From UBA7672 sp044224605 (GTDB lineage Bacteria > Pseudomonadota > Alphaproteobacteria > Caulobacterales > Hyphomonadaceae): a stretch of DNA of 64,000 nucleotides. The position numbers and the translations under genes are program-made. Where the stretch lies: contig JBGAKC010000006.1 in the NCBI GenBank assembly GCA_044224605.1, positions 62,001 to 126,000 of the forward strand, written 5' to 3'. A model generated the notes under the pieces. That model was given only the letters and a program-made list of their open reading frames with translations. It was not told the DNA's origin and made no database searches. This document shows positions 43,260 through 54,248 of the stretch, in pieces. The number at the start of each line of letters is the position of its first letter. Positions within the stretch are counted from its first letter, which is position 1.

Positions 43260-45340
43260 GCGCGCCAGTTCATCACGGCAGCACCGCCCATAGCCGGATC
43301 GCTCATCGTCGGCTTGCCGGCGTCAAGGCGGCCGGCGTAGCGGCGGGAATAGCCCGGTATGGCGGCGCACCTGACGGTGAAGTCGTACCAGCCGCCCGTC
43401 GCTTCGAGATCCCACATGTGTTCGATGCGCTTCATGGCCGGGAGTTTTGACGACCATGCCATGACCTTGTCGGCGTAGGCGCTGGGCGTGACTGTTATCT
43501 GGCGCTCGACACTCTCGCCGCTGACCATGGCGAGTTTCAGTTTTTGGCCGACGGCAATGAGGCTGACGGAAGGGTCGGGACGCTGGCCTGCGCCTGTGAA
43601 GCGGCGATGGAAGCCGTTCGGACCGAGCACGAAGATGTCATACGGGCCCGCTGGCCAGTCAGCATCGAGACGCTGGCCGGGCGTCACCGTGAATCGCTGC
43701 GGCCCCGCATCAAGACGCAGGCAATCGTAGACATGCACGACGGCGCCAAGCGAGCCCTCGTTGGATACGCCGATGCGTGTCTTCGCGCCTGTGTCGACGC
43801 TTGCGGTAAGCCGGTATTCGAGCGATCGCGAGCGCCGGACGCCGGCGGCTTGCTTGGGCGCGACAGGCTGGGACGGCGTCGGCGGCTTGGTGCGTCCGGG
43901 CAGCGCCGCGGCGCGGCTAGCGACTTCTGAGGTAGCGGGCAGCTTCGCGACGACGTCGTTCGGTGTCTTGAAGTCGAAGCAGCTGGTGAGGTCGCCGAAC
44001 ACGGCCCTGCGCCAGGCCGAGATGTTCGGCTCGATCACGCCGAAGCGCGCCTCGCAGAAGCGGATCACCGACGTGTGGTCGAAAACCTCCGAGTTCACCC
44101 ATCCGCCGCGTGCGAAAGGTGAGACGACAAAGAGGGGCACGCGCGGGCCCGCGCCATAGGGCCTGCCCATCAGGTCGTCCCGTTCGGCCGTCTTTTCGCT
44201 GGGGTTAGTGGTGAGGTGATGCTCACCCGCGAGATCGACGCTGGAGCCGCCCAGCAATTTGCCGTCGGCCGTACGCGAAGGCGGCGCGGGCGGCGGGACG
44301 TGGTCGAAAAAGCCGTCGTTTTCGTCGTAGTTCACGAGCAGAACCGTGCGCGCCCAGACGTCCGGATTCGACGTCAGGGCATCCAGCACGCGGGCGATGT
44401 AGTCGGCGCCTTGTGCGGGGCTCGACGGGCCGGGATGTTCGGAGTCCTTTGAAGGCGCGATCACCCACGAGATCGACGGCATCTTGTCCGCCATGACGTC
44501 GGCGCGCAGGACATCGAGATGCTGGGTCGAATGGCCCTTCGCGGCGAGCGCAGGATTGCTGCCGGGCGCGTTGGCAATGCTGTCGCGGAAGGACTTGAAG
44601 CCAACGAGCGGGTTGTCGCCAAAATTGTCGGCCATGTCTTCGTAGATCTTCCAGCTGACACCGGCCGCTTCGAGACGCTCAGGATAGGTCGTCCAAGTGT
44701 AGGGCTCTTTCGCCTGCGGCGCCTTCTCGGGCAGCGTGTCGTGCGAGTTGGAGATTGACGGGCCGCCGGCCTTGCCCTCGCCGTCGTTCGTGCCGGTCCA
44801 GTGGAACAGGCGGTTCGTGTTGGTGCCGCCCTGGAAGGAGCAGTAATAGGCGTCGCAAAGCGTGAAAGCGTCGGCGAGCGCCCACTGGAACGGGATGTCG
44901 GATTCCACATAATAGCCCATCGCATGGGGCTGCTTGTGATCTGGCCAGTTGCTCATGCGGCCTTCGTTCCACGCATACTGCGCATCGGCCCAATTGTGCG
45001 GCGTGCCTTCGACACGCATGTGGGCGAAGGTTTGCGTCGTGTTGAGCGGGAATGGCGCGATCTCGGCGGGCTGCCCCTTCGTGTACGCTTGCCGCCAGAC
45101 AGTGCGCCCACCAGGCAGCGGGATCGGGAAGCGATCGCCGAAACCACGTACGCCGTTCATCGTGCCGAAGTAGTGATCGAAGGAGCGATTCTCCTGCATC
45201 AGGATAACGATGTGATCGACATCCTTGATCGTGCCGGTCTTCACCCTGGCGTCGATGGCCCACGCCTTTTCGATGACAGCAGGAAGAGCCAGCGAAGCGG
45301 CTCCGAGGGCTAGCAGGCGACGGCGATCGATGTTTGTCAT
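43256..45340 (-). CDS. Phosphocholine-specific phospholipase C, Tat-exported
   Basis: 694 residues. The N-terminus carries a Tat signal (DRRRLLALGAA, then a hydrophobic stretch ending AWA). The phosphoesterase domain (about 40-460) has IVILMQENRSFDHYFGT (metal and nucleophile region), GTNTNRLFHWTG and NYDENDGFFDHVPPP. Two C-terminal DUF756-type domains follow (about 500-690). This family removes phosphocholine from phosphatidylcholine and sphingomyelin in the periplasm or outside; the range of substrates is not seen from sequence. Confidence 0.9.
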   Translation of the reverse strand: MTNIDRRRLLALGAASLALPAVIEKAWAIDARVKTGTIKDVDHIVILMQENRSFDHYFGTMNGVRGFGDRFPIPLPGGRTVWRQAYTKGQPAEIAPFPLNTTQTFAHMRVEGTPHNWADAQYAWNEGRMSNWPDHKQPHAMGYYVESDIPFQWALADAFTLCDAYYCSFQGGTNTNRLFHWTGTNDGEGKAGGPSISNSHDTLPEKAPQAKEPYTWTTYPERLEAAGVSWKIYEDMADNFGDNPLVGFKSFRDSIANAPGSNPALAAKGHSTQHLDVLRADVMADKMPSISWVIAPSKDSEHPGPSSPAQGADYIARVLDALTSNPDVWARTVLLVNYDENDGFFDHVPPPAPPSRTADGKLLGGSSVDLAGEHHLTTNPSEKTAERDDLMGRPYGAGPRVPLFVVSPFARGGWVNSEVFDHTSVIRFCEARFGVIEPNISAWRRAVFGDLTSCFDFKTPNDVVAKLPATSEVASRAAALPGRTKPPTPSQPVAPKQAAGVRRSRSLEYRLTASVDTGAKTRIGVSNEGSLGAVVHVYDCLRLDAGPQRFTVTPGQRLDADWPAGPYDIFVLGPNGFHRRFTGAGQRPDPSVSLIAVGQKLKLAMVSGESVERQITVTPSAYADKVMAWSSKLPAMKRIEHMWDLEATGGWYDFTVRCAAIPGYSRRYAGRLDAGKPTMSDPAMGGAAVMNWRA

Positions 45341-45430
45341 GGCGACAGGCTAGCGCGTTCGCGTGACATGGTCATGTCCATACGGTCTGAAGGCGCTTTC
45401 CGTTTGGGAATGGGCCGTTAGGGTCGCCAG

Positions 45431-46918
45431 ATGCGAGTCTTGCTGTCTGCCCTTGTTGTGTTTGCACTTTCCGCCTGCACGTCGCTGTCGGAGCGCGCGG
45501 CCGGCATGCTGGCCGCACCCGGACTGGAGGGCGCCCGCTTTGGCCTTGTCGTGATGACGATGAATGGCCGCGAACTCGTTTCCATCAATCCGGACCAGCG
45601 ATTCCTGCCGGCGTCGAACACGAAGGTATTTACTGTAGCGGCGGCATTCCACCGGCTGGGTGATCTCACCCTGCCCGATCCGCGCTTCGGCACATCCGTA
45701 CGGCTTGTTCCGCGCGGCGATAGCGAGGCGCCCGATGTGGTTCTCGTCGGCGCTGGAGACGCGATGTTGCTGGATGCGCCGGACTGTGAACGCGACTGCC
45801 TGTCGGCTCTGGCCGACGCGGTGGTCACGAACAAGATCACCCGCGTCAACGACATCATCGCGGATGATCGCCTCTTCCCGAACCAGCCATGGGGACAGGG
45901 ATGGAGCTGGGACGATCTCGTCACGCGATCGGGCGCGGCGATCTCTGCGCTGACGATCAACAGCAACGAGGTCCGCCTCATCATCAAACCGGGCGAGAAC
46001 GCGGGCGACCCTGCTGACGTGCAGTGGCGCGAGATGGACGTGCTTGGCGGCCAGTATTTCTTCGCCCTGCAAAACGAGATCATGACCGTCTCGCCGGGCG
46101 ATGGCGTCGAGGATATCTATTTCATGGAACGGCTTCCCGACACCAACACGTTGAGCCTCTATGGCCACATCGTGCAGGGCGGAATCACGCGCAACCTGCC
46201 TGTTGCAGTCGCCAGTCCGGCAGACGCAGCGGCGCGGCGCTTCCAGCACCTGCTCGAGCAGCGCGGCGTGAAGATGGATGGAACGACGGTCGTCGAACAC
46301 CGGCCGGTTGGAGCCAATGATCATCCAGACCTGCGCAAGCGTACCATTCCGCCCTCGATCGAACAGAAGGGCGTCGAAATCGGACGGTTGCTTCCTCCAC
46401 CACTGATCGAGGATGCGACCTTCTTGATGAAGCAGAGCCAGAATCTGCATGCTGAACTGCTCTTGCGCAGGCTGGGCCTGCTCCAGGGCGCTGGCTCAGC
46501 GGAAGATGGTCTCGCGATCGTGGGCGCCATGCTGACGGAAACGGGCGCGCCGCGTTGGGCGTGGGATTTCTCGGATGGGTCCGGAATGTCGGTCTACAAC
46601 CGCGTCACGCCGCGCTTGGTCGCGAACTTCCTCCGCTGGACATCGCAACGTCCGTGGGCGCAGGCCTTTCGCGACACCTTCCCTGTCGGTGGCGTCGACG
46701 GGACGTTAAGAAGACGTTTTACCGGAACCTCCCTCGAGGGACGCATTTTCGCGAAGACCGGAACACTAGCGGGAACCAACGCCCTCTCCGGCTTCATGCT
46801 GACGAAGAGCGGCCAGACGTTGATCTTCTCCGCCTACGCCAATGACCGGCCGTCCTCGGCCGAGAGCGCGATTGCGGCGCTCGACGCCACACTCGTTGAA
46901 ATTGCGGAAACGAACTGA
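45431..46918 (+). CDS. dacB: D-alanyl-D-alanine carboxypeptidase/endopeptidase (PBP4 family), lipoprotein
   Basis: Trims peptidoglycan cross-links. 495 residues. A lipobox at the N-terminus (FALSAC) suggests membrane anchoring. The three penicillin-binding motifs are present: SNTK (SxxK, about 62-65), SGM region DGSGMSVYN (SxN class) and KTG (AKTGTLAG). It diverges from the phospholipase gene (90 bp). The next gene, a transglycosylase, lies 57 bp downstream in the same direction. Confidence 0.9.
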   Translation: MRVLLSALVVFALSACTSLSERAAGMLAAPGLEGARFGLVVMTMNGRELVSINPDQRFLPASNTKVFTVAAAFHRLGDLTLPDPRFGTSVRLVPRGDSEAPDVVLVGAGDAMLLDAPDCERDCLSALADAVVTNKITRVNDIIADDRLFPNQPWGQGWSWDDLVTRSGAAISALTINSNEVRLIIKPGENAGDPADVQWREMDVLGGQYFFALQNEIMTVSPGDGVEDIYFMERLPDTNTLSLYGHIVQGGITRNLPVAVASPADAAARRFQHLLEQRGVKMDGTTVVEHRPVGANDHPDLRKRTIPPSIEQKGVEIGRLLPPPLIEDATFLMKQSQNLHAELLLRRLGLLQGAGSAEDGLAIVGAMLTETGAPRWAWDFSDGSGMSVYNRVTPRLVANFLRWTSQRPWAQAFRDTFPVGGVDGTLRRRFTGTSLEGRIFAKTGTLAGTNALSGFMLTKSGQTLIFSAYANDRPSSAESAIAALDATLVEIAETN

Positions 46919-46975
46919 ATATAGTTACTGCAAGAGCTTGGAGCGACCTTAACCACGATCGGTTATACGGCGCTC

Positions 46976-47599
46976 ATGGGCCGCAACCTCGCCGCCATAT
47001 CCTTCGTCGCAGCGCTCCTCGCGAGCGCTTGCGCCAGCGCGCCTCAGCCGTCGAACGCCGAGATCGCGGATGCGTGCCTGCTGCTCCAGCAGAACAAGCC
47101 TTGGCGTGACACGCTGCGCGAAGTCGCCCGCCAGTGGGGGGCGCCGATGGGCTACACGCTCGCGGTGGTGAAGCAGGAAAGCAGCTTCGACAGCCGGGCC
47201 CTCGCTCCGCGCGGCGAGCGCCAGTGGTTTGGTCTCGTCGAAGGCAAGCGCGTCTCGTCCGCCGCCGGTTACAGCCAGGCGCTGGATGGGACGTGGGAGA
47301 TGTACAAGAAGGCCACCGGCAGGTGGGGCGCGAACCGCAACAACTTCCAGGACTCGTCCGACTTCATCGGCTGGTACTACAACACCAACGGCCAGCGCGT
47401 CGGCATCGGCCAGTACGACTATCGCGCGCACTATCTCGTCTATCACGAGGGCGCGACGGGCTATCTGAATGGCTCGTGGAAAAGCAAGGGCTGGCTGGTT
47501 GGCGTCGCCGACAAGGTCGCCAGCCAAGCGGCGCGCTATGAATACCAGATCAGCAACTGCTCGGCCCTGAAGCCGCAGAAATTCCTCGGCATCTTCTAG
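46976..47599 (+). CDS. Lytic transglycosylase-like lipoprotein
   Basis: 207 residues with a signal peptide and lipobox (LLASAC). The SLT-like domain (about 40-170) starts with the catalytic Glu in VKQESSFDSRA and continues with SSAAGYSQALDGTWEMYK and the Y...Y region DYRAHYLVYHEGATGY. Shorter than typical Slt70; resembles small periplasmic transglycosylases. It probably forms an operon with dacB. Its TAG overlaps the next gene's stop in CTAG (47596-47599). Confidence 0.85.
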   Translation: MGRNLAAISFVAALLASACASAPQPSNAEIADACLLLQQNKPWRDTLREVARQWGAPMGYTLAVVKQESSFDSRALAPRGERQWFGLVEGKRVSSAAGYSQALDGTWEMYKKATGRWGANRNNFQDSSDFIGWYYNTNGQRVGIGQYDYRAHYLVYHEGATGYLNGSWKSKGWLVGVADKVASQAARYEYQISNCSALKPQKFLGIF

Positions 47600-47925
47600 G
47601 TCGGCGGATTGTCGCGCTTCTTCCGTTCGGGATGGGCCATGAGCCATCCCAGCAGCGCCGAGAACACGATCGCCAGAGCGACCAGCTCCGCGATCATCGG
47701 AACGTCCGTGATGCCCGGCCAGATCAGCCAGAGCAGCACGCCGCCGACGATGAAATTGCCCGCGCCCCAGAACACGTTGCGCACCGCTCCGTCGAGCGTG
47801 CCCGCTCCGCCCGAGAACGGCGTTGGAAACCTCTTGCCCGAGACGCCGTGCACATAGTGCGGCACGCCGTTGACCAGGAACGCCATCGCTGGGATCGCCA
47901 CGAGATAATACCACCACGGGTTCAT
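47596..47925 (-). CDS. Small membrane protein, unknown function
   Basis: 109 residues with three hydrophobic segments (about 5-22; 51-69, VFWGAGNFIVGGVLLWLIW; 76-97, IAELVALAIVFSALLGWLMA). It has PHYVHGVSGKRFPTPF between the first two, a conserved-looking loop. Similar small proteins occur in alphaproteobacteria, but no function is known. Convergent with the transglycosylase. Confidence 0.6.
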   Translation of the reverse strand: MNPWWYYLVAIPAMAFLVNGVPHYVHGVSGKRFPTPFSGGAGTLDGAVRNVFWGAGNFIVGGVLLWLIWPGITDVPMIAELVALAIVFSALLGWLMAHPERKKRDNPPT

Positions 47926-48171
47926 TGGGCCCTCTCCGCCGGCGCACCGCGCGAGGCCCGAAACTGCGCTCTGCGCCTCAACCAGACAATATGCCTCAAC
48001 CGGTGCGCATCCGCGCCCTGTTGCTGTGGATCACGCACTGCGCGAAGCGTTTTGAGGCTGCAACAGAGGCGGATTACAAGGGTTTCTTAATAGCCGGAAT
48101 TGTCCACTTGGCGGGCTTCAGGCTAGTTCCGAAGCTCAGATTCCGGCATTGATTCGGACTTCAGGAAAACG

Positions 48172-50153
<1,982 letters not shown>

Positions 50154-50157
<4 letters not shown>

Positions 50158-51914
50158 CGCACCGGTATCAGCGGCAGATTGATGGCGGACGGTGTCCCGC
50201 CGCCCGCCAGGATCGTGACCGGCGGCGGCTGGTCGCGCCGCTGAGGATCTGCGAACGTCAGCGTGACGCGCAGACTGTGCCCTGCCTTGAAGATGTAGGA
50301 CATTGGCAGGAGATCAAATTTCAGTTCGACAGGCTGCCCGGCCGGAACCGGCTTTGCATCGGCCTGAAGGTGCGTCTGCCACGGCAGGTTGAGATAGTTG
50401 TAGGGCGGTGTCGCCGGCTGGCGATGCGAGGCCCGCAGTCGACCGATCATCTGATAGGATCGCGCGCTACCGTCAGGCGCGATATCCTCAAGCCGCGCCG
50501 TGACGTCGGCATCGCCTGCATCCGTCCTGAGCCACAGGGTCATGACAGGATGGCCGGTGACTTCCATGTCCTCGGCGAGCGCTGCGGTCTCATAGAAGGC
50601 GCCGCCAGGCGCGGCCTCGATCGCCGTCGTCTGCGCGGCAGGCGGCGGGCTCATCGGCGTAGAGCGTTCGGATTGCGCGCTTGCCGGCGCCGACGCGAGG
50701 CCATCTGGCGTCAGGAAGAAGTTGGTGCGCCGCTCGGTCTTCAGCGGCCATGTCTCGCTGGTCCGCCACTGCGTTTCCTTCGGTGCGTTGTAGGTGAAGT
50801 AAGTCACGGCCGGCTCGTCCATGACGCCGTTCTTCTTCCCCTTCAGCCAGTAATCGAAGAAGCGCAGCTCCTCGGTGACCAGATCGAAGCCTGTCTCATC
50901 TTTCACGGCGGTCCATGCGCAGTGCGTCGCCGGGCCGACGAGCAGCTTGGTGTTCTTCGCCGGCATGTTGTTGAACGTGAAGAACGGGCCGTGGCGCGTG
51001 CCGGCTTCATCCCAGTTGGCGACAGACAGCACGCCGATGTCTGTCTTCTTCAGATCGGCGAGATACGTATGCGGGCTCGACTTCTGCCACCAGACCAGCC
51101 CCGTAGCGGGAGATATCGAATCCTTGAATGGCGCAACGCCAACGCTTTCGATGTTGTCACGGTGACTGGCAACCGCCGCCGCGAGAGCAGCTGCGCCCTC
51201 GGCTCCATCGACAGTCGCCGCGACCTTGTCGCGCGCAGCAATCGCGGAAGCGTCGCCGGATTGACCGGGCGGCGCGATGCGGCCGGGGCCGGAGACGCCG
51301 CCCAACGTCGTGAACGAATACGCGTCGAATTCCGCGCTCATCGGGATTACGGCTTTCAGCGACGGCGGCCGCGTCGTCAACGCCTGCATCTGGCTGCCGC
51401 CCGTGGCCGAACAGCCCCACATGCCGATGCGGCCATTCGACCAGGGCTGTTTCGCGAACCATTCGGTGATGTCATAGGCGTCGAACTTCGCGGCATCGAC
51501 CCATTCGCCGCGATTGTAGCCGATGTTCTTGCCGTAGCTCGCATAAACGCCGCGGAAATCGACCACGGCAACGTTATAGCCATAAGGCGCCAGCTTCAGC
51601 GCGAACCCCGGATAGGTTTCCGCCGCCTCCCCGCCGCGATATGTCCGCCGGTTATAGGGCGAGTGCATCCAGACAACCGGCAGCTTTTCACCTGCAACGG
51701 CGCCGCCCTTTGTTGGCCGGTAGAGATCGACGGCTAGCTTCGTTCCATCGCGAACCGGAACGTAGAACGACGTGCGTACGTAGCCGTCATACGCCTGTTC
51801 GGACCAGCCCGCGTATTCGCTGGGCCGCGAAATCCTGTCTCTTCCGTTGGAGGCGTCCGACGCACAGGACGCAACCGCGAGCGCGCCGAGAACGGCCAGA
51901 CCGGCAATACGCAT
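50154..51914 (-). CDS. CocE/NonD-family serine hydrolase, lipoprotein
   Basis: 586 residues from the ATG at 51914, which has GGGGAG upstream and begins a signal peptide ending in a lipobox (VASC). The alpha/beta hydrolase core has the nucleophile in GCSATGGSQ, and VDFRGVYAS before it; the C-terminal beta-jellyroll domain (X-Pro dipeptidyl-peptidase S15 type, about 410-585) follows. Relatives cleave cocaine, acyl-amino acids or X-Pro peptides; the real substrate is unknown. The frame is open 29 codons further upstream. Confidence 0.85.
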
Positions 51915-52105
51915 GGATGTCTCCCCGGGACGGCGGCTCTGCGACGGCTCGCGCGCGTAATCATTCATCGCGACTTCCGCAAAGGCAAGACAAACCGTCA
52001 ACTCTGACCGCTATTTCCGCTCCAAGGCGGAGACCGATCTTTCCTGTTGGCCTCCCCGGCGAAACATGCACAACCAGCGGAAACGAACGTCAGGATCAGG
52101 ATCTC

Positions 52106-52570
52106 ATGGCCGGCGACGCGCCCGAAGGAATGTCCGAAATCACCAGCGATTGGCCAAGCGAGATGGTCTCGCTCATGGTCGCCCACGCGCCTTACTCCGC
52201 CGCGCTTGGCATGCGCTATCTCTCGTCCTCTCCCGGACGCGGCTCAATTCTTCTGCCATGGCGCATCGACCTCGTTGGCATAGACGGAACCGACATATTG
52301 GCGCCCGGGGCCGTCACCGCCCTCATCGACCACACCTGCGGTCTCGCAATCATGGCCGGACTCGGCATGATGGCCGGTCCGGCGACGCTGGACTTGCGGA
52401 TCGATCACATGCGGCCGGCCGCGCCCCGCGCCGACATCACGTGCTCGGCCCACTGCTACAAGGCGACACGCACAATCGCCTTCCTGCGTGCCGAAGCATG
52501 GGATATCTCACACGATGATCCCATTGCGACCGCGCAGGCTGCGTTCACGCTCACCCGGCGCACGGTGTAG
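52106..52570 (+). CDS. PaaI-family hotdog thioesterase, copy 1
   Basis: 154 residues, hotdog fold, acting on acyl-CoA thioesters. The HotDog helix carries GAVTALIDHTCGLAI (the usual HGG.. is replaced by APGAV), with SILLPWRIDLVG before and RIDHMRPAAPRADITCSA after. The ATG at 52106 is preferred; an ATG at 52130 is also possible. It is followed 5 bp later by a second thioesterase, a tandem seen in other alphaproteobacteria. Confidence 0.85.
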   Translation: MAGDAPEGMSEITSDWPSEMVSLMVAHAPYSAALGMRYLSSSPGRGSILLPWRIDLVGIDGTDILAPGAVTALIDHTCGLAIMAGLGMMAGPATLDLRIDHMRPAAPRADITCSAHCYKATRTIAFLRAEAWDISHDDPIATAQAAFTLTRRTV

Positions 52571-52575
52571 TCATC

Positions 52576-52980
52576 ATGGTCAACGCCCACGAAATCATTT
52601 CCGGCTCCCCCTTCGGCCGCTACATGGGAATTCAGACGCAAGTCGACGAACGCGGCGTACTGGCTATCCTGCCCGCACGCGACAGCCTGATCGGCAACAC
52701 TATGCTGCCCGCCCTGCACGGTGGAGCTATCGCGGCCTTCCTCGAGATCAGCTGCCTGCTGCAACTCGCGCACGAGACTGGCACCACCGCCCCCGCGCGC
52801 ACCATCGACTTCAGTGTTGAATATCTGCGTCCGGGCCGACCAGAGACCACTTACGCCAGAGCGAAGATCCGCCGCATCGGCCGTCGCGTCGCGACTGTCC
52901 ATGCCGAAGCCTGGCAGCGCGACGAGTACATGCCCGTCTGCCTCGTCCAGTGCCACTTCCGGCTACCGGGCGGAGGCTGA
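52576..52980 (+). CDS. PaaI-family hotdog thioesterase, copy 2
   Basis: 134 residues, the same fold as the gene before it, with the more canonical LHGGAIAAFLEISCLL at the hotdog helix and TIDFSVEYLRPGRPETTYARAKIRRIGRR. The two paralogues are diverged, so they may form a heteromer. Downstream by 35 bp is the epoxide-hydrolase-like gene, probably in the same transcript. Confidence 0.88.
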   Translation: MVNAHEIISGSPFGRYMGIQTQVDERGVLAILPARDSLIGNTMLPALHGGAIAAFLEISCLLQLAHETGTTAPARTIDFSVEYLRPGRPETTYARAKIRRIGRRVATVHAEAWQRDEYMPVCLVQCHFRLPGGG

Positions 52981-53015
52981 ACGCAGACCTAAACAAACAG
53001 CATCGGAACAGATCC

Positions 53016-53387
53016 ATGCCCACCAACGAGCAGATTGTGCGTGACTTCATAAAGGCCTGGTCGACGCTCGACGTGGACAGGATTGTCAGCTTCTTTGCCG
53101 ATGATGGCGTCTATCACAACATGCCGATCGCTCCGGTCTCGGGGAGAGCCCACCTTCGCGGCTTCATCGCTGCATTTGTGAAGGACTGGTCAGCGACCGA
53201 CTGGGAGATCATAAACATCGTCGCTGCGGGCCCAGCCGTGTTCGCTGAGCGCATCGATCGGACGAAGATCGGCGACAAGGCAGTCGAGCTTCCCTGTTGT
53301 GGCGTGTTCGAGTTACAGGACGGCAAGATCCGCGTGTGGCGTGACTATTTCGACATGAACACGTACACGCGCGCGCTGACCGGCTGA
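53016..53387 (+). CDS. Limonene-1,2-epoxide hydrolase family protein
   Basis: 123 residues from the ATG at 53016, a cystatin-like fold of the LEH/SnoaL group. The catalytic triad of LEH is supported by RIDRTKIG and KIRVWRDYFDM, which supply Asp-Arg-Asp. Substrate unknown; other family members open small epoxides. It ends 5 bp before the stop of the convergent GST gene. Confidence 0.75.
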   Translation: MPTNEQIVRDFIKAWSTLDVDRIVSFFADDGVYHNMPIAPVSGRAHLRGFIAAFVKDWSATDWEIINIVAAGPAVFAERIDRTKIGDKAVELPCCGVFELQDGKIRVWRDYFDMNTYTRALTG

Positions 53388-53392
53388 CGCGC

Positions 53393-54013
53393 TTACTTCT
53401 TGCTGGCCCCAGCGCTCGGTCTCGCAGCCACGCGATCGAACCACGCCGCAATGTTTGCATTGTCGCGATTGACGGGCTGGCCGACCGTTGCTGCGAAATC
53501 CATCGTGCAGAACAGCAGGATGTCGGCAAGCGTGAAGCGCGGGCCTGCGATAAAATCCCGCCCTGCGATTAACCCGTCAAGCCAGGCGATCTTCTCCTGC
53601 GCAAGGGCTTTCAGATCGGCGGCCGCTTGCGGCAGCAGGCGCATCCGGTCCTTGAAGAAATTAAAGCCTTCGGCGGCGCGGAACCCGGTCAGCATCGGCT
53701 CGACGATGTAGAGGTCAACGCGGCGCGTCCACATCCGTGTCATCGCCCGCTCCTCGGGGGTCGTTCCTATCAACGGCGGGTTCGGAGATTTCTCCTCAAG
53801 GTATTCGCAGATCGCCGTCACCTCTGCGAGGTAGCGGCCATCGTCCAGCTCAAGCGTGGGCATCTGACCGGACGGATTGCGGGCGATATGCGCCGGCTGG
53901 CGGTTCTCGCCGGCACGCAGATCGACCTCGACACGCGGGATGTCGAGCCCCTTCTCGGCCATGAACATCTTAACCACGCGCGGATTGGGTCCAATGGAAT
54001 TGTAGAATTTCAT
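53393..54013 (-). CDS. Glutathione S-transferase family protein
   Basis: 206 residues from the ATG at 54013 with GGGAGAAG upstream. Thioredoxin-like N-terminal domain with NSIGPNPRVVKMFMAEKG (catalytic Ser/Asn region), GQMPTLELDDGRYLAEVTAICEYLEE (glutathione-binding cis-Pro and Glu-Ser-type loop), and an all-helical C-terminal domain (about 85-200) with DFIAGPRFTLADILL. The reaction is unknown. Confidence 0.9.
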   Translation of the reverse strand: MKFYNSIGPNPRVVKMFMAEKGLDIPRVEVDLRAGENRQPAHIARNPSGQMPTLELDDGRYLAEVTAICEYLEEKSPNPPLIGTTPEERAMTRMWTRRVDLYIVEPMLTGFRAAEGFNFFKDRMRLLPQAAADLKALAQEKIAWLDGLIAGRDFIAGPRFTLADILLFCTMDFAATVGQPVNRDNANIAAWFDRVAARPSAGASKK

Positions 54014-54248
54014 GAGCGACTTCTCCCGACCGAACTCTGATCCAATTTGCACCACGTTGCCGTCAGGATTGCCAGCTTCGCGCGTCAGGAGAGTACATTT
54101 CGCGCAAAGGGAGGGTCACTGCACCTTCGCACCTGCGCACGATACTTGCATCCGACAGTTCGATCGCGGCTGGCAGCTGCTTAACGCTATTTAAAGTTGC
54201 TGCAGCCCGCTACATTTGAAATTGCGAGGGAAGGGTGAGAGGGGCGTT

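Noticed and set aside
48000..48171. Chromosome origin or terminus signal near parE and hdaA
   Set aside because: No cluster of DnaA boxes or AT-rich stretch was seen; these genes are not tied to the origin.
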